Shown in pieces: positions 27,214 to 36,300 of a DNA stretch of 64,000 nt (the first letter of the stretch is position 1; each line of letters opens with the position of its first letter). The DNA is taken from contig NZ_ASJD01000002.1 of the NCBI RefSeq assembly GCF_000691165.1, forward strand, positions 496,001 to 560,000, written 5' to 3'. The translations under genes were made by a program, and so were the position numbers. Under the pieces are notes generated by a model. The model searched no databases and was not told the DNA's origin. It worked only from the letters and a program-made list of their open reading frames with translations. This DNA is from Bacillus safensis FO-36b. Its GTDB lineage: Bacteria; Bacillota; Bacilli; Bacillales; Bacillaceae.

Positions 27214-28395
27214 TTATGCTTGTATGAAGACAACCTTTAAATAGTTCCCTTCAGGATAATTCTTCGTTGTACGGAAATCCTCAGGAAGGGTATATTCTTC
27301 AAGTATCCGATAGGTTTGCCCTGCTTCTTTAAAAGCCTGCGCAATAAACCCTTTAAATTTCTTCATGCCAAATGCACTGCTATTCGTTGATGCCACAATG
27401 ACGCCGTTCTCAGCTGTAATTTGGATGGCTTCTTTTAATAGCTTCTTATAATCCTTCGCCGCACTGAATGTGTGCTTTTTCGTTCGTGCAAAGGAAGGCG
27501 GGTCTAAGATGACGAGATCATAGGTCCAGCCTTTTTTCGCTGCAAACGGAAAATATTTAAAGACATCCATGACTTTGATATCCTGCCCGTCCACATCAAT
27601 ACCATTGACTTCAAACTGCTCAGATGTTTTTTTCAAGCTGCGGTTTGCAACATCCACACTTGTCGTACGGCTCGCTCCGCCAAGCGCAGCTGCCACTGAG
27701 AAAGCACCTGTGTAAGAAAATGTATTGAGCACAGTCTTTCCTTTTGCATAACGATCTCGGATCGCTTTTCTCACATGACGCTGATCAAGGAAGATACCCG
27801 TCATCGCGCCATCATTTAAGTAAACCGCCACGTTCATGCCGTTTTCTTTCACGATGAGAGGAAATTCACCTTTCTCTCCCTTCACAAAATCATCATCTTC
27901 AATATACTGTCCAGACGTATCAAATCGTTTCTTCTCATAAATACCTTTATAGTCTGGATAGACGTGCTCAAGTGCAGCCAATACTTCTGCCTTTAATGTA
28001 TAGACTCCTTCGCTATACCATTGGATGAGGTAGAATCCGTCGTAATGATCAATCGTGACGCCGCCAATTCCATCCCCTTCTCCGTTGAACACACGAAAAG
28101 CAGTCGTCTGTGCATCACGAAATAAATGCGTTCTGCTTTTCGCTGCCTGCTCAAGCCTAGAGACAAAAAAAGCTTGATCTATTTTTTCGTTTGCATCAAA
28201 GGTTAGTACCCAGCCGATTCCTTTATTTTGCACACCATAATACCCTTTTCCTAAAAAAGTGCCCCGCTCATCCACCCATTCAATGAGCTCGCCTTCCCGT
28301 ACACCGTTCACATGCGATACTGCATCTTTAGAAATGAGCGGATATCCCTTTTTCACTTGTTCCGCAAATGTTTGTTTTAATGAGATTTTTTTCAT
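27214..28395 (-). CDS. ywbD: RlmI-like 23S rRNA (cytosine-5) methyltransferase
   Basis: About 393 residues. An N-terminal PUA domain (about 1-80: GYPLISKDAVSHVNG ... GTFLGKGYYG) precedes a central part with DGAMTGIFLDQRHVR. The Rossmann methyltransferase domain has VLNTFSYTGAFSVAAALGGA (SAM site) and VILDPPSFARTKK (DPPSF catalytic loop). Start ATG 28395 is 9 bases from AAGG. Single-gene unit. Confidence 0.9.
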   Translation of the reverse strand: MKKISLKQTFAEQVKKGYPLISKDAVSHVNGVREGELIEWVDERGTFLGKGYYGVQNKGIGWVLTFDANEKIDQAFFVSRLEQAAKSRTHLFRDAQTTAFRVFNGEGDGIGGVTIDHYDGFYLIQWYSEGVYTLKAEVLAALEHVYPDYKGIYEKKRFDTSGQYIEDDDFVKGEKGEFPLIVKENGMNVAVYLNDGAMTGIFLDQRHVRKAIRDRYAKGKTVLNTFSYTGAFSVAAALGGASRTTSVDVANRSLKKTSEQFEVNGIDVDGQDIKVMDVFKYFPFAAKKGWTYDLVILDPPSFARTKKHTFSAAKDYKKLLKEAIQITAENGVIVASTNSSAFGMKKFKGFIAQAFKEAGQTYRILEEYTLPEDFRTTKNYPEGNYLKVVFIQA

Positions 28396-28513
28396 TTGTG
28401 TCATCCTTATCCTAAATTGACTCTCTCTATCCTACCATATGAATGTATACGTTACTTCTATTATGATAAGATGAGGAGAAAATTATCAACATGACATAGA
28501 GGAGGCACTTCGT

Positions 28514-28897
28514 TTGACGACATTACGCTTAGATCATACAGGTATTATGGTTTCGAATATTGATCAGTCGATTGATTTTTATGAAAAAGTGGTGGGCATG
28601 AAATTAAAGGACCGCATCACTCATACAAATGGAGTGATTGAGCTTGCCTTTCTCGGTTTTAAAGATGAAACCGAAACGGAAATTGAGCTCATCCAAGGCT
28701 ACAGCAGTGACCTGCCATCTGAAGGGAAGGTCCATCATCTCGCTTTCACAACAGACAATATTCATGCTGAATTCAATCGTATTCAAAAGCTGCAAATTGA
28801 ATTAATTGATGAAGAAATCACGACATTACCAAATGGATATTGCTACTTCTTTTTTAGAGGACCAGACCAAGAATGGATCGAATTCTTCCAGCGCTAA
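28514..28897 (+). CDS. ywbC: VOC-family (glyoxalase-like) protein YwbC
   Basis: 127 residues, one vicinal-oxygen-chelate unit: LDHTGIMVSNIDQSIDFYEKVVGMKL at the N terminus, ELIQGYSSDLP, HHLAFTTDNI in the middle and PDQEWIEFF at the end, with H and E residues in the usual metal-ligand places. Start is TTG 28514 with AGAGGAGG 8 bases upstream. Substrate unknown. Confidence 0.9.
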   Translation: MTTLRLDHTGIMVSNIDQSIDFYEKVVGMKLKDRITHTNGVIELAFLGFKDETETEIELIQGYSSDLPSEGKVHHLAFTTDNIHAEFNRIQKLQIELIDEEITTLPNGYCYFFFRGPDQEWIEFFQR

Positions 28898-28945
28898 TAT
28901 TTCCTAGGAAATGGGGCCGCTAAATCTCTCCCATTCATTCATAAA

Positions 28946-28985
28946 GAAAAGAGTAAGAGCATATACATGCCCTTACTCTTTTTTA
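28946..28985. terminator. Bidirectional terminator ywbC/amino-acid ABC operon
   Basis: Long AAAAGAGTAAG/CTTACTCTTTT stem with T-rich flanks on both strands between convergent genes. Confidence 0.88.
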
Positions 28986-29711
28986 TAACACTTTACTAAG
29001 AAATGATTTTGTACGCTCATGCTGCGGGTTCCCAAAGAGAGCTTCCGGTTTGTCTTCCTCAACAATATATCCGCCATCCATAAAGATGACACGATCTCCT
29101 ACTTCTCTTGCAAAGCCCATTTCGTGTGTGACCACAATCATTGTCATGCCTTCGACAGCTAATTGTTTCATTACAGCTAATACATCCCCTACGACCTCAG
29201 GATCAAGAGCTGATGTCGGCTCATCGAATAATAGTACTTTCGGATCCATTGCCAACGCTCTTGCAATGGCTACACGCTGTTTTTGTCCACCAGATAATTG
29301 GTTAGGATAGCTTTGAGCTTTGTCTTTTAAGCCGACTTTTTCAAGCAAGTCTAACGCTTTTTCGACTGCCGCCTTCTTCTCGATGCCTTTTACTTTTATC
29401 GGTGCAATCGTAATATTTTCTAAAACGGTTTTATGAGGGAATAAATTAAAGTGCTGAAACACCATGCCTACTTCTTGCCTTACTTTATTGATATTCACCT
29501 TTGGGTCTGTAATCGTGTGCCCGTGGACAACGACTTCTCCAGCCGTGATATCTTCTAATTTATTGAGGCATCTTAGAAACGTGCTTTTCCCTGATCCAGA
29601 AGGACCTATGACACACACGACTTCCTTTTCCTCGATGACTGCATTAATATCCTTTAACACTTCATGATCGCCAAAGGATTTCTTTAAGTTTTTCACCGTA
29701 ATCATACTCAT
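28983..29711 (-). CDS. Polar amino-acid ABC transporter ATPase
   Basis: 242 residues, GlnQ/HisP-type. Walker [10 protein letters not shown] (about 33-41), Q-loop [12 protein letters not shown], signature LSGGQKQR, Walker [14 protein letters not shown] and switch VTHEMGFA are all present. It powers uptake of polar amino acids (glutamine, arginine or cystine type). The ATG overlaps the permease stop by 4 bases. Confidence 0.94.
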   Translation of the reverse strand: MSMITVKNLKKSFGDHEVLKDINAVIEEKEVVCVIGPSGSGKSTFLRCLNKLEDITAGEVVVHGHTITDPKVNINKVRQEVGMVFQHFNLFPHKTVLENITIAPIKVKGIEKKAAVEKALDLLEKVGLKDKAQSYPNQLSGGQKQRVAIARALAMDPKVLLFDEPTSALDPEVVGDVLAVMKQLAVEGMTMIVVTHEMGFAREVGDRVIFMDGGYIVEEDKPEALFGNPQHERTKSFLSKVL

Positions 29712-30352
29712 TTGATATCAAATCTCCTTTCTGCGTAGCTAGCCAGTAGAGAAAGTAAATAAATGATCACGAAATAAATGACACCGACAATGAGCCAGAC
29801 ATTCAAAGGATCAAATGTAGCCGATGCTTGAACTTGTCCTCGCTGCATAATATCGGCAATTCCGATAATAGATAAGAGAGATGTATCCTTCAAGCTGATG
29901 ATGGCCTGGTTTGTAATCGCTGGGAGCATGCGGCGGAATGCCTGCGGTAGGACGATAAAGCGCATGTTTTGCCCCCCTGTAAAGCCTAAAGAGCGCGCAG
30001 CTTCTGTTTGTCCTTTATCAATAGACTGAATCCCTGCACGAATAATTTCTGAGAAATAAGCCCCTGCATTTATCGCTACTGTAATAATCCCTGCGGGCAC
30101 TCGATCAAGCGAAATGAATTCAAGTGTATTCAAACCAAAATAAATGAAGAATAGCTGTACGATAAATGGTGTGCCTCGAATGGCATTCACAAAGACGAGT
30201 GCGATGAAATTTAAGATTTTAAATGGTGACAGACGGAATAATGCCACAATTAAACCGATGATAAACCCTAAAATGATGGCAACAACAAAGATATATAAAG
30301 TGGTTTGCAAACCATCCATTAAATACGGAAATGCATTAATAATAGTATCCAT
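29708..30352 (-). CDS. Polar amino-acid ABC transporter permease
   Basis: 214 residues with about five helices and the HisM/GlnP-type EAA loop ([31 protein letters not shown]). [14 protein letters not shown] is also characteristic. Second gene of the three-gene operon, separated from the binding-protein gene by a GC-rich hairpin. Confidence 0.94.
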   Translation of the reverse strand: MDTIINAFPYLMDGLQTTLYIFVVAIILGFIIGLIVALFRLSPFKILNFIALVFVNAIRGTPFIVQLFFIYFGLNTLEFISLDRVPAGIITVAINAGAYFSEIIRAGIQSIDKGQTEAARSLGFTGGQNMRFIVLPQAFRRMLPAITNQAIISLKDTSLLSIIGIADIMQRGQVQASATFDPLNVWLIVGVIYFVIIYLLSLLASYAERRFDIK

Positions 30353-30393
30353 GTTTCTCCCTCCCTAATTCACATACGGCTGACACATAAAGA

Positions 30394-30416
30394 AAGCGCG
30401 CTCGGAGCGCGCCTCG
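30394..30416 (-). other. Intercistronic hairpin in the amino-acid ABC operon
   Basis: GCGCGCTC-type self-complementary stem between the binding-protein gene and the permease gene, without a T tract. It probably protects the upstream mRNA and keeps the binding protein in excess. Confidence 0.6.
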
Positions 30417-30422
30417 CTTGTG

Positions 30423-31187
30423 TTATGACTTCAAATATTTATCAATAATTTTGTCATATTCACCGTTTTTCTTTAGGTTCTCAAGGCCTTTATTGATCTT
30501 CTTCAATAGGTCTTGGTTTTTCCCCTTCATGACAGAGATACCATACTGGTCTCCATTCAAGCGGTCTCCAACTGTTTTCAATTTTAAATCTTGTTGTGCA
30601 ATCGCATACGTAATGACAGGATAATCCTCAATTAAGGCATCTGCATTTCCGTTTGATACTTCTTGGAACATAGATGGGCTGTCATTAAATTGAACGACTT
30701 CATACCCATATTTATCTGCGTTATCAGATGCGAACTTTGCACCAGTCGTCCCGTTTTTAACAGCTAGCTTTTTCCCCTTTAAATCATTAATAGATTTGAT
30801 GCTGCTGTCCTTTTTCACAACAACTGTCAGTCCAGCGTCGAAGTAAGGATCTGAGAAATCTACTTTCTTCTTACGCTCATCTGTAATACTCATCCCGCCC
30901 ATTCCAACATCAAGCTGTCCTGCCTGCATCGCTGGAATGATACCTGAGAAGTCCATGGCTTCAAGCTTCACTTTGAAACCTTGGTCTTTCGCGATTGCAT
31001 TAATTAAATCAACGTCTATCCCTTCATATTTACCGCCCTTTTCAAATTCAAATGGCGGATAAGTTGTGTCTATCCCGATTTTATATGTGCCTTTGCCTTC
31101 TCCCGAACCACTGTCCGATTTTGATCCACAGGCTGCCATGACAAGCACAACAATTAGTCCCATGATCAATAACATCGATTTCTTCAT
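30423..31187 (-). CDS. Polar amino-acid ABC transporter substrate-binding lipoprotein
   Basis: 254 residues: lipoprotein signal ending VMAACG (Cys20), then a family-3 solute-binding domain (GIDTTYPPFEFEKGGKYEGIDVDLINAIA, GGMSITDERKKKVDFSDPYFDAGL). First gene of the operon. The ligand cannot be told from sequence; glutamine is common for this subfamily. Confidence 0.93.
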   Translation of the reverse strand: MKKSMLLIMGLIVVLVMAACGSKSDSGSGEGKGTYKIGIDTTYPPFEFEKGGKYEGIDVDLINAIAKDQGFKVKLEAMDFSGIIPAMQAGQLDVGMGGMSITDERKKKVDFSDPYFDAGLTVVVKKDSSIKSINDLKGKKLAVKNGTTGAKFASDNADKYGYEVVQFNDSPSMFQEVSNGNADALIEDYPVITYAIAQQDLKLKTVGDRLNGDQYGISVMKGKNQDLLKKINKGLENLKKNGEYDKIIDKYLKS

Positions 31188-31383
31188 AAAACACGACCCC
31201 CATTGTCAGTTTTGTCTAAATATTCGCAATAACAATAATACTATACCACGCTAAAGCTATAGTGTGTGATATTTTTTATCAATACCAAAGATCCATACAA
31301 TTCTAGATCAATAGTCTCTTTAAATTTTACTTTTTTGCGAATAACTCATTTTATTCTAAAAGAAGAGTCATTCACAATTATGA

Positions 31384-31400
31384 TGTGAGATAATCTCACA
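31384..31400. promoter_or_regulatory. Palindromic operator candidate
   Basis: A perfect 7-3-7 inverted repeat TGTGAGA-TAA-TCTCACA without a T tract, in the divergent control region, so more like an operator than a terminator. Confidence 0.45.
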
Positions 31401-31528
31401 AAAAACGAGGCAGCGCCTTGATAAATGATGTTTCTCCCTTGCATACGAAAGCAAACTCAACAACTTGCTTCCTCTCTATATTGATATTGTAATATATTTT
31501 TCCCAAAACCCTCTTTTTACCCGAAAAA

Positions 31529-31543
31529 ATGTAAGCGTATACA
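31529..31543. promoter_or_regulatory. cre-like CcpA site upstream of rap
   Basis: ATGTAAGCGTATACA fits the catabolite-responsive-element pattern WTGNAARCGNWWNCA at every defined position, 160 bases before the rap start. Confidence 0.55.
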
Positions 31544-31705
31544 AGAGAGCAGTGTCTCCCTATTTCTTTCACTACTGGTTGAATTTACATCAAAAAACAT
31601 GTTTTACAAACTGCATGAGAGAGCTTAAAATATAAGAAGATACTGGAATATGGGAAGTTGATTCAGAAGAACGGATATTGATAGATGAAGAAAGGAGGAT
31701 AAGAA

Positions 31706-32791
31706 TTGGCAGAAGCAGGTGTTTTGTCGTCCGTTGATGTAGCGAATATGCTCAATGATTGGTATGTCATGATGAAAAAAAGAGAGATACAAGGTGCCAT
31801 CCAGTTAAAAGAAGACATTCTTCAAGCGTTTGATCGAATGGAAGAAAATCAAGACGTCTTACTTTACTATCAACTGCTAGAGTACCGTTTTAAAGATCTA
31901 ATAGAAGATACAGCTTCATTAGATCATAGTCTTTTTGTTGATGAAAATGCCATCCGTACGGATGATATGCTCAGCTATTATTTCTATTTCTTTAAAGGGA
32001 TGTATGAAATGCGCAGAGGCAATCAGGATACGGCATTTCACCATTTAAAATTGGCCGAGGATAAATTAGATCTCGTGCACGATGACATTGAAAAAGCCGA
32101 ATTTCATTATAAAACAGGGTGTCTTTACTATAATATTAGGTCCACGCTTCTCTCCATCCACCACTTAAAGATGGCTTCATCTATTTACGACGCAGATCCA
32201 TGTTATGTGAAAAAATCAATCAGCTGTCAAATGATGCTTGCTTTGAATTATGCGGATCAGTCGAAATATGATGAGGCAGAATTGCTGTTCGAAGAAGTGA
32301 TTCATTCACTAGAACAGATGGAAGATCCAGATTTACTTGGACATGCCTATTGCAATGCAGCCTTTATTAAAAGTCTAAGAAATGAATACAATGAAGCTGT
32401 GCCGCTTCTAGAAAAGGCTTTAATGATAGAATCATTCGAAACTTCTTCTCCAGGCGGCTATTTACTTGCCATGTACGCCTACACAAAAGCACTATTTAAG
32501 CTGAAAAAGCCAGGTTTGTTCCACTATTATGTACAGCTTTCACTTCAAAAAGCAGAAAATTTAAAACAACGAAACATTTCACTTAAATTATCCATTTTAG
32601 AAACACTTATGATTCAGCCAGACAACATGATTGAGCAAATCAAGGCTTATTGCGATCAATTAGAAACAATGAATTTCCTTGTTGACCTTGAAGCTATTTG
32701 TCAGGATGCAGCAGCTTACTTAACGGATCTTGGGCTTCATGAAGAATCCTCTTATTTTAAAAACAAGGCGTTGTCCTTGAAAACTTGTTAA
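31706..32791 (+). CDS. Rap-family response-regulator aspartate phosphatase
   Basis: 361 residues. The N-terminal bundle MLNDWYVMMKKREIQGAI ... MEENQDVLLYYQLLEYR carries Gln49 at the place of RapH Gln47, so phosphatase activity is likely. TPR repeats follow (DQSKYDEAELLFEEVI; LRNEYNEAVPLLEKAL). TTG 31706 is 8 bases after AAGGAGG. It is followed after 16-19 bases by a phr gene, forming a standard rap-phr cassette. Likely targets are Spo0F- or ComA-type regulators, not decided by sequence. Confidence 0.94.
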   Translation: MAEAGVLSSVDVANMLNDWYVMMKKREIQGAIQLKEDILQAFDRMEENQDVLLYYQLLEYRFKDLIEDTASLDHSLFVDENAIRTDDMLSYYFYFFKGMYEMRRGNQDTAFHHLKLAEDKLDLVHDDIEKAEFHYKTGCLYYNIRSTLLSIHHLKMASSIYDADPCYVKKSISCQMMLALNYADQSKYDEAELLFEEVIHSLEQMEDPDLLGHAYCNAAFIKSLRNEYNEAVPLLEKALMIESFETSSPGGYLLAMYAYTKALFKLKKPGLFHYYVQLSLQKAENLKQRNISLKLSILETLMIQPDNMIEQIKAYCDQLETMNFLVDLEAICQDAAAYLTDLGLHEESSYFKNKALSLKTC

Positions 32792-32810
32792 GAAAATGGA
32801 GTGATGTATG

Positions 32811-32951
32811 ATGAAGAAATGGCTCATCACAAGTGCGATTTTAACCCTCTTGATAACAGGTGTTTCTGTTGGTACTTCCATTCAAAAAGACAGCCAATCT
32901 GCACAATCTCAAGATATTATTCAAAAGAGAGACCGTGGAACCAACCCTTAA
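32811..32951 (+). CDS. Phr signalling-peptide precursor
   Basis: 46 residues (47 if the preceding ATG at 32808 is used). Basic start and hydrophobic signal MKKWLITSAILTLLITGVSV, then a hydrophilic tail ending QKRDRGTNP. The xRGxx pattern (ERGMT in PhrC, QRGMI in PhrF) suggests DRGTN as the mature peptide, or RDRGT; not proven. GGAGTG lies upstream. Position just after rap and a terminator just behind complete the cassette. Confidence 0.85.
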   Translation: MKKWLITSAILTLLITGVSVGTSIQKDSQSAQSQDIIQKRDRGTNP

Positions 32952-32955
32952 TATG

Positions 32956-32991
32956 AAAAAAAGCAGCTGTGATCAAAACAGCTGCTTTTTG
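32956..32991. terminator. Bidirectional terminator phr/ywaC
   Basis: AAAAAGCAGCTGT/ACAGCTGCTTTTT stem between the convergent phr and ywaC genes. Confidence 0.88.
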
Positions 32992-32996
32992 ATGTG

Positions 32997-33629
32997 CTAA
33001 TCAATTTCTCGTTTAATATTCTGCATTTTTTCATCTAAGTAATGGGCAATATCTGCGGCTTCCTTCAGTTCATCAGTCAGCTGATGAGGAACATCGTTAT
33101 GCAGTTTATAATAGATTTTATGCTCTAGACTCGCCCAAAAATCCATCGCAATGGTTCGCACCTGAATCTCAACCTTCACATGCTCCACACGATTTGTTAA
33201 GTAGACAGGTATCTCAACAATTAAATGAAGGCTTCTGTAGCCATTTGGTTTCGGATGTTGAATGTAGTCCTTCACTTCAAGGATCTTTAAATCCTCTCTT
33301 TGCCTCAATACATCCATAATGTTATAGATATCTTGAATAAAAGAACAGATGATGCGGACACCTGCGATATCATGGATATGCTCCTTGGCACATTGTGTCG
33401 TGATGTCGCATCCTTTTCTTGCTAGTTTATTCACGATGCTTTCAAAGGATTTAATTCGTGATTTTGTATGCTCTATTGGGTTGTGTCCATGGATTAAATT
33501 ATACTCCTGGCTGATAATTGAAAACTTTGTATCCATTTCATCTAACGCAAATTTATATACTAATAGTTCATTTTTCCAATCTTCCATGACATTTTTCAAA
33601 TCTTCTACATGAGTTGCTGACATATTCAT
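32997..33629 (-). CDS. ywaC: Small alarmone synthetase (GTP pyrophosphokinase) YwaC
   Basis: 210-residue stand-alone RelA/SpoT synthetase domain without hydrolase or TGS parts, making (p)ppGpp. Key segments are KSRIKSFESIVNKLARKG, HDIAGVRIICSF (substrate site), HPKPNGYRSLHLIVEIP and EIQVRTIAMDFWASLEHKIYYK. It has an ECF-type promoter upstream, in line with the cell-envelope-stress control described for B. subtilis ywaC. Confidence 0.95.
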   Translation of the reverse strand: MNMSATHVEDLKNVMEDWKNELLVYKFALDEMDTKFSIISQEYNLIHGHNPIEHTKSRIKSFESIVNKLARKGCDITTQCAKEHIHDIAGVRIICSFIQDIYNIMDVLRQREDLKILEVKDYIQHPKPNGYRSLHLIVEIPVYLTNRVEHVKVEIQVRTIAMDFWASLEHKIYYKLHNDVPHQLTDELKEAADIAHYLDEKMQNIKREID

Positions 33630-33685
33630 TTTCTTTTTGTCATCTCCTTTTGGGAAACGGCAGCTGCACCGCTTTCCGTTTACTA

Positions 33686-33711
33686 GACGGAGAGAGGACT
33701 CGAATGGTTTT
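33686..33711 (-). promoter_or_regulatory. ECF sigma (SigM/SigW-type) promoter of ywaC
   Basis: AAAACC and CGTC are separated by 16 bases on the minus strand, matching the (TG)AAAC-N16-CGTC layout of extracytoplasmic sigma factors, about 57 bases before the ywaC start. Confidence 0.6.
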
Positions 33712-33724
33712 AAAAAATACGCAG

Positions 33725-34738
33725 TTAGCCTCGTTGTTTGTAATATGTCAGCGCCAGTGCAAGGGCCAGCACAGAACCTTTCACAATATCCATTGCATAA
33801 TAAGGGACAGACATCATCACAAGCCCATTTTGTAAAATACCAATGAGTACAGCCCCGATAAAAGTGCCAAATGCGTTTGGCTTACCTGCTCCCATGACGG
33901 AAAAGCCGATAAAAGCAGCCGCTACTCCATCCATTAAATATGGTGCACCCGCATTAATTTCTGCTGTCATCACCCTTGATGCCAGCACGATACCGCCGAT
34001 CGCTGCAAATAACGCAGAAAGCAGATAGGCCGCAATTTTGTATTTGTTCACATGAATGCCAGACAATCGAGCCGCTTCCTTATTCCCACCGATGATGTAC
34101 ATGAATCGGCCGTGCTTTGTGTAGGTCATGAAAACATGCGCAAAGAGTACAATGGCAGCCATAATGAGAATGATATATGGCACCTGTCCAATTTTGCTGA
34201 AAAAGGCAGGAATCGTTCCCGTTGAGAACGTACCATCGGGCAGCACCATATTTTCAGAAATGGTCGCCCCTTTCGTATACGTTTGAGCCAGTCCTTGAAT
34301 GATAAACATCATGGCTAATGTCATGAGCATATCTGGAATTTTCATTTTGACGATCATCCATGCATTTATCAATCCAACAATGATAGAAGCCGCTAGTGCA
34401 GAGAGGATTGCAATCAGTGGGTTTTGCGAGAACCATACGAACATAGAAATGACAATCGCATTTGATAGCGTAGCGACTGATCCAACTGATAAATCAAAGC
34501 CGTTTACTGCCAATGAGATGGTTAAGCCCACCGCAATGATGGTCACAATTGAGATAGACCGTAGAATATTGATGATATTTCCTGATTGCAAAAACGCTGG
34601 ATTCGCTGCCGCAAATATTACAATCAACACAACAATGGTTAAGATTGTGCCATATCGATAAAAGAAATCAAACAGATGAAAGGATGGCCGCTGTTTTTTG
34701 ATTTGCTGCACAGGGGCTGGAATTTGTTGTTCGCTCAT
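33725..34738 (-). CDS. Ribose-family ABC transporter permease
   Basis: 337 residues, RbsC/YtfT-like with 8-10 helices and the family pattern GFDLSVGSVATLSNAIV, GLINAWMIVKMKIPDMLMTLAMMFI and GGIVLASRVMTAEINAGAPYLMDGVAAAFIG. Third gene of an operon headed by an S-box riboswitch. It overlaps the ATPase gene by 4 bases. Confidence 0.92.
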   Translation of the reverse strand: MSEQQIPAPVQQIKKQRPSFHLFDFFYRYGTILTIVVLIVIFAAANPAFLQSGNIINILRSISIVTIIAVGLTISLAVNGFDLSVGSVATLSNAIVISMFVWFSQNPLIAILSALAASIIVGLINAWMIVKMKIPDMLMTLAMMFIIQGLAQTYTKGATISENMVLPDGTFSTGTIPAFFSKIGQVPYIILIMAAIVLFAHVFMTYTKHGRFMYIIGGNKEAARLSGIHVNKYKIAAYLLSALFAAIGGIVLASRVMTAEINAGAPYLMDGVAAAFIGFSVMGAGKPNAFGTFIGAVLIGILQNGLVMMSVPYYAMDIVKGSVLALALALTYYKQRG

Positions 34739-36231
34739 GATTGTCCTCCTGTTGAATGATATAAAAGCTCCTCTTCAGTCGTCGGTGCGGTCATTTCCCG
34801 GGTAATGCTGCCATCATATAACACGTATACTCGGTCAGCGATACCTGCAATCTCTGACAGCTCACTCGACGCATAAATCACAGATTTTCCGCGGGCAGCA
34901 AGCTCTGCAATCAAAGTGAAAATATCTTTTTTCGCTCCAACGTCTACACCTTTGGTTGGTTCATCAAAGAGATACACATCTGCCTCAGCCAGCAGCCATT
35001 TTCCGATAGCAACCTTCTGCTGATTTCCACCCGATAGGTGCTTCACCTTTGCTTCAAGCGACGGCGTTTTGACACCAAGTCGTTTGACGATTTCGTCTGC
35101 TCCCTGCTTTTCCTTCGAACGATGTAAGAAGCTGAATATCCGTGAAAATGAGTGAAGACTTGCAGCCGTTAAGTTCCACCCCACGCTCTCTTCGGTCAGG
35201 ATCCCTTCTTTTCTCCGCTCTTCAGGCACAAGGGCCATTCCAGCTCTCACAGCTTGATGAGGCGAAGTGATGCGAATGGTTTGACCATGGAGCTGGACGG
35301 TCCCCGTCTTTTTTTCTGAGGCACCGAAAAGGGCTTTGCACAATTCTGTTTTACCAGCACCGACAAGTCCTGCGATCCCAAGAATTTCTCCTTTTTTGAC
35401 ATAAAAGTGAATGTTGTTTAATTTATGTTGATCGTTTAGCTCTTTCACTTCAAGCACAATAGGTGCATCTTTCAGTGGCCTGCGAGACGGGAATTGCTCC
35501 TCTAATGGTGCGCCTAGCATTTCTTCAATGACCTGCTGCGGATTTGTGTCTTTGACAAGGTGAGCTGCGACATCCGTTCCATTTCGCATCACAGTCAATT
35601 CATCACAGATGGTGAAAATTTCAGGCATGCGGTGAGAAATAAACACGATCCCCGTCCCATTCTGTTTCAACTGATCAATCATTGAGAATAATTTGCTTGT
35701 TTCTGCATGACTAAGCGGAGCCGTTGGTTCATCTAAGATTAAAATGCTGCATTTAATGGAAACAGCCTTGGCAATGAGCACCATCTGTTTTTCGGCAAGG
35801 GTCAGATCGCTGACAAGTCGTTTTGTGGAAATGTCGATGTCCATTTCTTTTAATAGCTGAGCCGCCTTGCGATGCAGCTCTTTCCAGCTGACAAATGTTT
35901 TTTTCTCAATCTCATGCATCATCATATTCTCACCAACACTTAAGTAGGGAACAAGCGCCGTATCCACTTCTTGGTGGACCGTCTGCACACCATATGAGGA
36001 TGCATTCTTTGGGGTTTGAATGGATGCCGCCTGGCCATTGATGTAGATGGTCCCGTCGAAGTGTGAATGAGCGCCAGAAAGAACCTTCATTAACGTTGAC
36101 TTCCCAGCTCCATTCGCTCCAATCAGTGCATGGACCGTCCCTTTTTTTAATGTGAAATTCACTTGATCTAACGCTTTGACCCCTGGGAATTCAATTGAAA
36201 TATTCTTCATACGAACAAGCGGCGCTGTCAT
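34735..36231 (-). CDS. Ribose-family ABC transporter ATPase (two ABC domains)
   Basis: 498 residues from ATG 36231 (AAGGAGG upstream). The first domain has Walker A GANGAGKSTL and Walker B ILILDEPTAPLS. The second has the degenerate loop GLVGAGKTEL, signature HLSGGNQQK and VYLFDEPTKGVDVGAKKDI. This is the RbsA/MglA tandem layout. It pairs with the permease and binding protein of the same operon. Confidence 0.93.
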   Translation of the reverse strand: MTAPLVRMKNISIEFPGVKALDQVNFTLKKGTVHALIGANGAGKSTLMKVLSGAHSHFDGTIYINGQAASIQTPKNASSYGVQTVHQEVDTALVPYLSVGENMMMHEIEKKTFVSWKELHRKAAQLLKEMDIDISTKRLVSDLTLAEKQMVLIAKAVSIKCSILILDEPTAPLSHAETSKLFSMIDQLKQNGTGIVFISHRMPEIFTICDELTVMRNGTDVAAHLVKDTNPQQVIEEMLGAPLEEQFPSRRPLKDAPIVLEVKELNDQHKLNNIHFYVKKGEILGIAGLVGAGKTELCKALFGASEKKTGTVQLHGQTIRITSPHQAVRAGMALVPEERRKEGILTEESVGWNLTAASLHSFSRIFSFLHRSKEKQGADEIVKRLGVKTPSLEAKVKHLSGGNQQKVAIGKWLLAEADVYLFDEPTKGVDVGAKKDIFTLIAELAARGKSVIYASSELSEIAGIADRVYVLYDGSITREMTAPTTEEELLYHSTGGQS

Positions 36232-36267
36232 AGGTGTCCTCCTTCTCTTGATATCATCTGAAAAACG

Positions 36268-36296
36268 AAACACCCTCTATGGAAAGAGAGTGCACG
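36268..36296 (-). other. Intercistronic hairpin between binding protein and ATPase
   Basis: CACTCTCT.../AGAGGGTG stem between the two genes with no strong T run; probably limits read-through or stabilises the upstream message. Confidence 0.5.
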
Positions 36297-36300
36297 TCGC

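Larger units (their letters stand above)
31188..31705. other. Intergenic region between amino-acid ABC operon and second rap gene
   Basis: About 520 AT-rich bases between divergent units with no gene. It contains a perfect palindrome (31384-31400) and a cre-like site (31529-31543), listed separately. Confidence 0.5.

Noticed and set aside
33614..33846. Two overlapping short plus-strand frames between ywaC and the ABC permease
   Set aside because: They overlap the ywaC promoter and the 3' end of the permease gene, and neither has protein-like composition.
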